From Coleofasciculus sp. FACHB-1120 (lineage in GTDB: Bacteria; Cyanobacteriota; Cyanobacteriia; Cyanobacteriales; FACHB-T130): a DNA stretch of 64,000 nt. Both the position numbers and the translations under genes were made by a program. The notes below the pieces were generated by a model. That model did not search any database and was not told the DNA's origin. It worked only from the letters and a program-made list of their open reading frames with translations. Positions 58,063 through 64,000 of the stretch are shown here, piece by piece (the first letter of the stretch is position 1; the number at the start of each line of letters is the position of its first letter). The DNA is taken from positions 62,001 to 126,000 of the forward strand of contig NZ_JACJTV010000010.1 of assembly GCF_014698845.1 (NCBI RefSeq), given 5' to 3'.

Positions 58063-59127
58063 TCAGTTTGCGATCAATTCGCGGGCACTCTCGCAGCTAG
58101 GACGAGCCAGAAGTCTAGGATACGGCTCCGAAGCAAATTCTTGGTCGGGGTTGCTTAATAAATAGCGATCGCACACTCCAAATAGTTCCGCTTCAGTCTG
58201 GGATAAACGCATATCTTTTAAAAAAGATCCGGCGGCATCCACACTCTGACCGATATAATTTAGATACATCTTCATATAGCTAACCCGCGCTTTCTCCGGT
58301 ACTGTCCATGCTGTCATCGTTCGACGCAGTAGCTCAATGTAACCGCGAACTTCACCCAGCGTTACGATAGAAACAGGTTGACCGCTCAGGTATTGGCGAA
58401 TTTGCTTAAAAATCCAAGGATTTCGGATCGCAGCACGACCAACCATCACCCCGGCGGCTCCTGTCGTCTCCAGAACCGCTGCTGCTGTTACCGCAGATGT
58501 CACGTTCCCGTTGGCTAAAACTGGGCAATTAACCCGTTGTACGGCATGGGCAATCAGATCGTAATGCACGTTGCCATAATACATCTCCTTAACAGTACGA
58601 CCGTGCAAGCTCAGCAAATCAATTTTGTGCAAATTAATCAAGTCGAGGATACGATCGAAATTAGCGGTATCTTCAAAGCCAATTCGCATTTTGACCGTCA
58701 AAAGCCCATCGACAGCCCCCCTCAACTCGCCAAGGATTTGGCTAATCTTTTCGGGATCGCGTAACAATCCTCCACCCACGTTTTTGCGATAAATTCTTGG
58801 TGCAGGACATCCCATATTCAGGTCGATACCCGCGACTGGATAGCGGCTGAGTTCTTTCGCAATGCGTACCAGATCGGAAACGCTCTCACCAATGAGCTGA
58901 GCAAAGATGGGACGTCCGGTGGAGTTCTCTGTAATTGATCTGAGGATATTTTTATCTAAACCCGAACTCGTATGGACGCGAAAATACTCAGTAAAGAAAT
59001 AATCAGGACTGCCATAGTTAGCGATCGCGCTCATGAACAGCAGATCCGTCACATCTTGCATGGGAGCAAGCGCCGTTAATTTCAGTCCCGGATACATAGG
59101 AGGCGGAAGGCAAGCGGATTGTGACAT
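58063..59127 (-). CDS. dus: tRNA-dihydrouridine synthase
   Basis: FMN enzyme that reduces uridines in the tRNA D loop. 354 aa. TIM-barrel signatures: LTALAPMQDVTDLLFMSAIA, IFAQLIGESVSDLVRIAKEL, GIDLNMGCPAPRIYRKNVGG (catalytic Cys in GCP), VKMRIGFEDTANFDRILDLI, LSLHGRTVKEMYYG and VLANGNVTSAVTAAAVLE, GVMVGRAAIRNPWIFKQIRQ. Closest to the DusC/Dus3-like cyanobacterial form, but the subtype is uncertain. Stand-alone. Confidence 0.93.
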   Translation of the reverse strand: MSQSACLPPPMYPGLKLTALAPMQDVTDLLFMSAIANYGSPDYFFTEYFRVHTSSGLDKNILRSITENSTGRPIFAQLIGESVSDLVRIAKELSRYPVAGIDLNMGCPAPRIYRKNVGGGLLRDPEKISQILGELRGAVDGLLTVKMRIGFEDTANFDRILDLINLHKIDLLSLHGRTVKEMYYGNVHYDLIAHAVQRVNCPVLANGNVTSAVTAAAVLETTGAAGVMVGRAAIRNPWIFKQIRQYLSGQPVSIVTLGEVRGYIELLRRTMTAWTVPEKARVSYMKMYLNYIGQSVDAAGSFLKDMRLSQTEAELFGVCDRYLLSNPDQEFASEPYPRLLARPSCESARELIAN

Positions 59128-59534
59128 TTGCGCGGTCGGTTGATGTTGGATAACAGATTTATTTATTGTGAGCTAATCCTCTTTAGGAGCCAACAAAGTG
59201 TAGCACTTGTAGCTAGCTACTAACAAAGCTCTTTGTGGTGAGTATAAATCTTCATCTCACCTTTTCAAGCATAGCGATCTCTCCTCCAATACCTAACAGC
59301 TACACCCTTGAAGTAGCGCGATCGCATCCTTGGAACCATAACAGCTAACCTCTTCGGCAACAGATAACCTTGCGTGAGATAGAAGGTAGGCGCGATCGCA
59401 CTGCAATAGTCCATAAGTGTTGTAACCAGTAGGTAACGAAGAAAACCTAATATTACCTAGACAGCACCAGAAGCTTTTGCCTATTCGCTGCAATGATTGC
59501 TTAAACCTGTCAATGTAACGTGCAATATCTTCAC
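59128..59534. other. Spacer between dus and the TPR gene
   Basis: 407 bases. An 81-codon frame on the minus strand (59293-59538) starting with TTG has no family features, though it opens EDIARYIDRFKQSLQRIGKS. I do not accept it as a gene. Otherwise only HIP1 sites and AT-rich text. Confidence 0.45.
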
Positions 59535-60962
59535 TCAAGAGTCATGCGCTAGCTGACGATAGTCATAACAAACTGGTTCAGAGAATTCACAATTTTCTAA
59601 CTGAGAACCATCATTCAGCGCTTTATTAAAGGCATTTACTTCTGCACTCCATTCAGCAATAGCCAAGAATGCATCACTATCACCTTTATCCTTTCTCCAC
59701 GCCTCGGCTATGTTGTAAGCTGCTTGGAAAATAGGCTGATTGCACAAAGATACTCGATTCTCCTGTTCAGTAACTGGGTCAACCCATACAAAATTAGGTT
59801 GTAGCACAGCACCTTTGCTCTCTAGAAGAACGCGACCGAAGGCTAAGGGTATGAAGACCACTAGCTCAAAAGCATCGGCTCGACACACACCCGATTTTTG
59901 GATAATCTTGACAAGTTCATCTTCATAAGAACTATACGAATAAAAGAAAATTTGGATAGCTTTGTTTACCAACTTGAGCGCAAAATCATCGCTAATTGTT
60001 GCCCGATCTCGGTGTTCTAACAGGCAAAATACCCAGTCTCTTTCCTGCTGAGCATGGCAATAATCGGGTTGAAGTTCTAGCGCTCTGTCATAACTGATAA
60101 TTGCCTCTTCATAACGCTTCAGGCTTCTTAGTGTATTCCCTCTGTTATACCAAGCAAGGGGATCGTTTGAGTCGATTTCCAGCGCTTCATTAAAGTTGTC
60201 GAGTGCTTCTTCGTAGCAATAGAGGTAGTCACACAACAAAGCACCACGACAAAGCAAAGCTGCGCCAAGGTCAGGTTGAATCTCCAAAGCCTTATCATAG
60301 CTGGCTAGAGCTGCCTCGTACTGACCCAGCTTCCTCAGCACTCTACCTCGATCGGTCAGGATGGAAGGAGAATCTGCTGCTAATTCCAAGGCTTTGTTAA
60401 GACTGACAAGAGCCTTATCGTAATCTCCCATATTTTCAATTACAGCACCGTGGGAATACCAAGCCATTACTGAATTAGGTTGGTACTTTATTGCTTGATT
60501 GAAACTAAAAAGTGCCTCTTCATTACGCTCTAAGTTATACAGAGTGAGTCCTCGTTCTAACCAGGCTTCGTAACCGCTTGGATTGAAGTCGATCGCTTTA
60601 TCGTAGCTGAGAAGTGCTGCCTCAAGCTCTCTTACAGCAGAGAATCCAAGTCCGCGAGCATACCAAACTGCGGCATGGTCTGGTTTAAATTCAAGGGCTT
60701 TATTGTAGCTAGCGATCGCCTCTTCATAGCGATCCAAATTAGCTAACGCCAAACCCCGTTCATACCACGAGTCGTAATCGTCGGTTTTGATTTCAATCGC
60801 CTTGTCATAACTAGCGATCGCTTCTTCATAACGTCCCAACTGGCAAAACAGGTATCCTAGAATATGCCAAGCTTCGGGCTTGTTGGGTTCAGATTGAAGG
60901 ATTTTACTATAGTGGCTAATAGCTAATTCAATATGCTCTGGGTCTGGTAGTTCATCATGCAT
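59535..60962 (-). CDS. Tetratricopeptide repeat protein
   Basis: 475 aa from ATG 60962 (GAGGAAAAAC upstream); the frame opens at 61055. About ten TPR units fill residues 10-345, each with W..(R)G.......Y.EAI.SYDKALE..PD, ideal for a protein-binding solenoid. The C-terminal ~130 residues (SSYEDELVKIIQKSGVCRAD, AFELVVFIPLAFGRVLLESK, FNKALNDGSQLENCEFSEPV) form a separate, unrecognised domain. No signal peptide, so cytosolic. Partner unknown. Confidence 0.85.
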   Translation of the reverse strand: MHDELPDPEHIELAISHYSKILQSEPNKPEAWHILGYLFCQLGRYEEAIASYDKAIEIKTDDYDSWYERGLALANLDRYEEAIASYNKALEFKPDHAAVWYARGLGFSAVRELEAALLSYDKAIDFNPSGYEAWLERGLTLYNLERNEEALFSFNQAIKYQPNSVMAWYSHGAVIENMGDYDKALVSLNKALELAADSPSILTDRGRVLRKLGQYEAALASYDKALEIQPDLGAALLCRGALLCDYLYCYEEALDNFNEALEIDSNDPLAWYNRGNTLRSLKRYEEAIISYDRALELQPDYCHAQQERDWVFCLLEHRDRATISDDFALKLVNKAIQIFFYSYSSYEDELVKIIQKSGVCRADAFELVVFIPLAFGRVLLESKGAVLQPNFVWVDPVTEQENRVSLCNQPIFQAAYNIAEAWRKDKGDSDAFLAIAEWSAEVNAFNKALNDGSQLENCEFSEPVCYDYRQLAHDS

Positions 60963-61060
60963 AAAGTTTTTCCTCAAAGTATGGTTAGTAATTCTGTTTA
61001 AAACTACCTGATTTTTTATTTCTGTCCACAGAATCGCCTGATATTCTTTATACATTAAGT

Positions 61061-61134
61061 GGGCGGTGGAGGAGTCGAACCTCTCTGGTGCTGGTTAAAA
61101 GCCAGCTGCAAAGCCGCTATGACCAACCATCGCC
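61061..61134 (-). tRNA. tRNA-Lys(TTT)-like element, probably degenerate
   Basis: Anticodon arm GCTGG-CTTTTAA-CCAGC gives TTT. The T arm has GAGG-TTCGACT-CCTC with an A-C mismatch at its base. Acceptor GGCGATG/CACCGCC has one A-C mismatch, and no CCA is encoded. The D arm is abnormal and pos. 8 is G instead of T. A stable hairpin lies 5' of it (ATCGG..CTGG/CCAG..CCGAT, about 61142-61176). Either a decaying tRNA or another tRNA-like RNA. Confidence 0.55.
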
Positions 61135-61296
61135 GTTCAATCGATGCTTGATCGGCTGGGAAACCAGAACCGATGAACGTCTTCAGAGTATTCGGTTTTC
61201 CAAGTGAACTTTCCTTCGCTCCGCTACCTAACTTATTAGTTGATTTCCTGAATGCTCATCGTACAAATACCGTGATACTTGCAGCCTGACTATATG

Positions 61297-62028
61297 TTAT
61301 GCGGCAACAACAGCATACCGTAGCACTTCTAAAACCTCAATGGGGTCGCAACCGTACAAACCTGCTCCCCAGGCTGCATTTTGCTCAACAACTGCCCATC
61401 CTCTTCCTCGAATCACACCCACATCAATTACTGTTGCCTGAAGAATCTCTACCCTTTCATCGGATAGTAGAGTTTCGATGAACTCCCGAACCTCACACTC
61501 TTCCTCTTCAGTATGTACAAAATCATTTTCTCGCTGTAACTCTCCATCGCGGAGATAAACTGAGAATGTTTTCAGGGAGCGATTCAAAATAAAGCAACGA
61601 AACTCCTTTTCCCACTGCACAATTTCCGCAATTAGCACTGGCATCTCATCAGGATAATCGCTTGCTAATTCTTCACCTTGATAAACACGAGCAGGGAAAC
61701 TTTTGTCGTTTGGCGGTTTGATAAAAGCTGCTTTTCCTATGCTCCGTGCTTCACCCAGCGTACTGAGATAAACCCAACGCTTCCGATATTCTTCAGGTAA
61801 GTTGGGTAGCCAATCATCTGGTGCGTCAAGTAAGCGAAGTCCAAGTTGCTCCGCTATCATCTCTGTCATCAACGCTTCCACATACAAAACTGGTTCGGGT
61901 ACAAGTTTTAATTCATCAGGTAGCCGCCAGTTAATTAATCGCTCGACTCGCCAACCCAGATGATTCGCTGCACGCCATAAAGACTGAGAATCGTCAGTGT
62001 AGCGAGGAGTCAAAATCAGAGTTGGCAT
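61297..62028 (-). CDS. ATP-grasp domain-containing protein
   Basis: 243 aa. Resembles small bacterial ATP-grasp proteins: LILTPRYTDDSQSLWRAANH at the N-terminus, FIKPPNDKSFPARVY (ATP-binding Lys region), PVLIAEIVQWEKEFRCFILN and VIDVGVIRGRGWAVVEQNAA, WGAGLYGCDP at the C-terminus. The E-x-N/D Mg-binding pattern is seen in VEQNAAW. Such enzymes ligate amino acids or peptides; the substrate is unknown. Stand-alone with its own start at 62028. Confidence 0.82.
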   Translation of the reverse strand: MPTLILTPRYTDDSQSLWRAANHLGWRVERLINWRLPDELKLVPEPVLYVEALMTEMIAEQLGLRLLDAPDDWLPNLPEEYRKRWVYLSTLGEARSIGKAAFIKPPNDKSFPARVYQGEELASDYPDEMPVLIAEIVQWEKEFRCFILNRSLKTFSVYLRDGELQRENDFVHTEEEECEVREFIETLLSDERVEILQATVIDVGVIRGRGWAVVEQNAAWGAGLYGCDPIEVLEVLRYAVVAA

Positions 62029-62078
62029 CAGTTACACAGTCTTTAAATGCTAGGAGGCAATCTCTAATTATAAGCAAG

Positions 62079-62104
62079 CCACCGGGGAGCTACTGCCCCT
62101 CCTA
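62079..62104. repeat. Short dispersed repeat, copy 1
   Basis: 26-base unit CCACCGGGGAGCTACTGCCC onward to CTCCTA. A second copy, 25 of 26 identical, lies at 63945-63970 in the same orientation. Together they bracket the toxin-antitoxin and hypothetical genes. Confidence 0.8.
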
Positions 62105-62207
62105 TAACATTGCTACTCTCTACAATTACGAGGTTTTATCTCCCGAAAATTAAATCTTCCTGAGCAACTTTTGTAACAAGTCTAATTTATGGCAATGAGC
62201 GATCGCA

Positions 62208-62486
62208 CTACAACCGCCCAAGCAACTCATCATACTCTGCATGAGTCCCAATCCAAAACCAGTAAATATGATCTTCCTCCAGCACCTCCAGCAAACCGAG
62301 AACTCGGTAGTTCAGTCCAACGCGAGCCGAGTAGATTGGTTGACGCTGACTAACCCGTTTGAACTGAAGACTGTTGTGATAGGGGTCTGAGTGCCAGATG
62401 GCGTATGCTTTGGTAGCCTGTTCCTGAACCGATTCTGGTAGTTGATTGAGTTGCTTGCGAAATGCTTTTGTTACACTCGATTTCAT
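62208..62486 (-). CDS. RelE/HigB-like toxin
   Basis: 92 aa. SSVTKAFRKQLNQLPESVQE, HSDPYHNSLQFKRVSQRQPI, YSARVGLNYRVLGLLE and IYWFWIGTHAEYDELL are typical of the RelE/ParE fold, where the late Arg/Lys and His/Tyr residues belong to the mRNA-cutting site in RelE. Its ATG overlaps the antitoxin stop by four bases. Confidence 0.85.
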   Translation of the reverse strand: MKSSVTKAFRKQLNQLPESVQEQATKAYAIWHSDPYHNSLQFKRVSQRQPIYSARVGLNYRVLGLLEVLEEDHIYWFWIGTHAEYDELLGRL

Positions 62487-62713
62487 TGCTTAGGGGGAAA
62501 AACTTCATCGAGTGGAGTAGTATCGCCAGCAACGATTTCCTGACGTACCATTTGGGCTAAACGATCCCATTGCTCGTTTGTAGTGGATTCAAAACGGACT
62601 TTCCATGCCCGTTCATCTTCTAATTCAGCTAAAAGACGAGTAGCGATCGCATCTTGCTCGTCCTCTGGCAGTTTCTCAAGCTCTGCGATGACGCGCTGAA
62701 GTAATTCACTCAT
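62483..62713 (-). CDS. Antitoxin partner of the RelE-like toxin
   Basis: 76 aa. Helical N-terminus LLQRVIAELEKLPEDEQDAI, ATRLLAELEDERAW, then a likely disordered tail rich in Thr/Asp/Pro (VAGDTTPLDEVFPPKQ). The size, order and four-base overlap with the toxin gene identify its role; the DNA-binding fold is not obvious. Confidence 0.8.
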   Translation of the reverse strand: MSELLQRVIAELEKLPEDEQDAIATRLLAELEDERAWKVRFESTTNEQWDRLAQMVRQEIVAGDTTPLDEVFPPKQ

Positions 62714-62919
62714 GGTTCCAAAACGTAAGTAATCCTCTACGAGGCATCATAGCAATATACAGCGATCGCCTCCTTAGAACGCTATCAGCAAAACTCATCT
62801 TGACCTATATGCAAAGCAGAAGTATATGTTGGGTTTCCTTGCATTAACTCAAGCTATGGCGATGAGCGAGCGCACTTAAACTGATTGGAAGCGTTGCTTT
62901 AACCAATCACTTGATTCAG

Positions 62920-63696
62920 TCAGTTTTTAGTTAGAAGAGGACACTTGGCAATATCTCTTGCAAACACATACTTTTCAGCACTGGCAAGTGCCAGCGAATT
63001 AATGTGACTGACACTAAGCATCCCTATCTGCTGCGACTTGTATCCCGCAGCAAAGCAGACCTCTGGATTTACTGATATGATGCGTGCCTCGGAGAAATTA
63101 TCAGGCACCAAGAATTCTCCTTCTGAAGTGGAGAATACTCCCCATTCAATACCTGACATTTCTTTTACGGCAGCATCTTTATTTAATTGCATACGTGATC
63201 TACGTAGTATTCTACTTGGGATATCCCCGCTGCTCGTTGGACATACAATGTGTGCCTTTTCTAGGCTTTCTTGGTCATCAGGTGTAAGTTGTAGCTCTGG
63301 CTTACCTCCTAAATTTTTATCGTCTATTTGAATTTTTGACCAATAATGCCGAATGTTCCAAAGACAATAAAAATTAGTCAATATTTGAGCATCAGAAACA
63401 GAGTCAGGGTGATCGCCTTGTAAAACTCGTTCTACAACTGCTTGAAATTCGTCTTCAATTTTTTTGCCATATCCTTTCTCCGCCCTTTCATCCCAAAGAC
63501 GCTGAACACAAAATACATTATTTTCCGGTCTAGCTGGCAGTCGTTTCTGGTTACGCAACATCAAAATGTCAACCCCGCCAGATTTACCGCAATACCTTTC
63601 TATGCTACGTTTTGGGAAAATATGTTGCTTTACCACTAGCTGGTAAGGATTTCCCTTTTGGGGAAGATTCCCTTTTTGGACGGCTAGATGTTTCAT
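62920..63696 (-). CDS. Hypothetical protein, possibly DUF4238-like
   Basis: 258 aa from ATG 63696; a TTG three codons upstream is less likely. The opening QLVVKQHIFPKRSIERYCGK resembles the QHxxPxxxLxxF start of DUF4238 proteins. RRSRMQLNKDAAVKEMSGIE and WGVFSTSEGEFLVPDNFSEA are also reminiscent, with FLVPDN giving a phage/defence-like motif. It may be a nuclease-like accessory protein, but I cannot support a function. It lies in the cassette bounded by the 26-base repeats. Confidence 0.6.
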   Translation of the reverse strand: MKHLAVQKGNLPQKGNPYQLVVKQHIFPKRSIERYCGKSGGVDILMLRNQKRLPARPENNVFCVQRLWDERAEKGYGKKIEDEFQAVVERVLQGDHPDSVSDAQILTNFYCLWNIRHYWSKIQIDDKNLGGKPELQLTPDDQESLEKAHIVCPTSSGDIPSRILRRSRMQLNKDAAVKEMSGIEWGVFSTSEGEFLVPDNFSEARIISVNPEVCFAAGYKSQQIGMLSVSHINSLALASAEKYVFARDIAKCPLLTKN

Positions 63697-64000
63697 TTTA
63701 TTCAACCGTACTTAATAGTCTGAGACGCTTTCTGTAAAGATATCTCGTAAAACTGCGGGATAGCTACTTGAAATAACAATGCTTTCTTGCTCAGATAGTT
63801 GATAACCAAGCTACGGCCTACAGGCAGCTATGACTCTGACGTATACCTCACATCTGATTGAGTGCTAGATAACCGGCAGCCCTGAGAAATTTGTATCAGC
63901 CATCTTGAACCTAAAACTCAACATCAAAATCTATATCAGTTAGTCCACCGGGGAGGTACTGCCCCTCCTACAGCAATGTTGTAAGCATTGCACCTCGCTT
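63697..64000. other. End of window, no gene; contains repeat copy 2
   Basis: 304 bases. The only notable element is the second copy of the CCACCGGGGAG repeat (63945-63970). Nothing coding is seen on either strand. Confidence 0.5.

Noticed and set aside
59293-59538. 81-codon gene downstream of the TPR gene
   Set aside because: Starts with TTG overlapping the TPR stop, no family features, and ends in HIP1-rich text.

Overview
The window is chromosomal DNA from a cyanobacterium. The evidence is the dense scatter of the HIP1 octamer GCGATCGC, the dark-operative protochlorophyllide reductase genes chlL and chlN, a Psb34 (Ssl1498-type) photosystem II assembly protein, a fused thiO-thiG gene, PEP-CTERM proteins, and DUF5331, DUF3318, DUF1822 and CGLD27-type proteins that are mainly cyanobacterial. 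Many CHAT, STAND, WD40, TPR and toxin-antitoxin genes and many palindromic repeats suggest a large-genome lineage of the filamentous or Coleofasciculaceae type. No species can be named from the sequence alone.

Layout. 1-9 kb: 5' part of pheT, a Ser/Thr kinase with pentapeptide repeats, moeA, an RDD membrane protein, rpmG-rpsR, an RNase II/R exonuclease, a TPR protein and psb34. 9-20 kb: thiO-thiG fusion; chlL, a frameshifted DUF5331 gene and chlN; small envelope, YbjN and DUF3318 proteins; a PEP-CTERM phytase-like esterase; queE. 20-30 kb: an exopolysaccharide module (STAS-sugar transferase fusion, RsbW-like kinase, WcaI-type glycosyltransferase), yqeK-rsfS-CGLD27, asparaginase, initiator tRNA, a DUF697 GTPase, ilvE and an alpha/beta hydrolase. 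30-32.4 kb: a pentapeptide-HNH nuclease fusion and an Uma2 gene broken by one in-frame stop.

32.5-37.2 kb is the most unusual part. On the minus strand, in order of transcription, lie a good sigma-70 promoter, a 66-aa beta-grasp-sized protein, six tandem Y RNA-like genes, a paralogue of ribosomal stalk protein bL12, a TAATG-coupled unknown protein, a seventh short Y RNA-like gene, rsr (bacterial Ro60/TROVE), and an EF-Ts gene detached from rpsB. All seven RNAs share the same closing stem and bulge but differ in their inserts. Two carry near-complete tRNA-like domains (anticodon-like loops CAT and CTT). Two carry anticodon-like and T arms. One looks like a circularly permuted tRNA. One carries a copy of the 23S rRNA helix 69-70 sequence (the I-CeuI site region). 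I read this as a Ro60 RNP locus with diversified decoy RNAs and duplicated translation proteins, and it is the main candidate for an undescribed system.

37-49.4 kb: GNAT, methyltransferase, cupin and GrpB-type accessory genes, then a sigma-like / DUF1822 / CHAT-STAND-WD40 module interrupted by a ParDE-type toxin-antitoxin pair. 49.5-54 kb: two membrane proteins and a TIGR02921-type VIT/vWA PEP-CTERM protein. 54-64 kb: tlyA, a small internally duplicated His-rich protein, a second DUF697 GTPase, a secreted protein, a Dus enzyme, a TPR protein, a tRNA-Lys-like element, an ATP-grasp protein, and a toxin-antitoxin plus hypothetical cassette between two short direct repeats.
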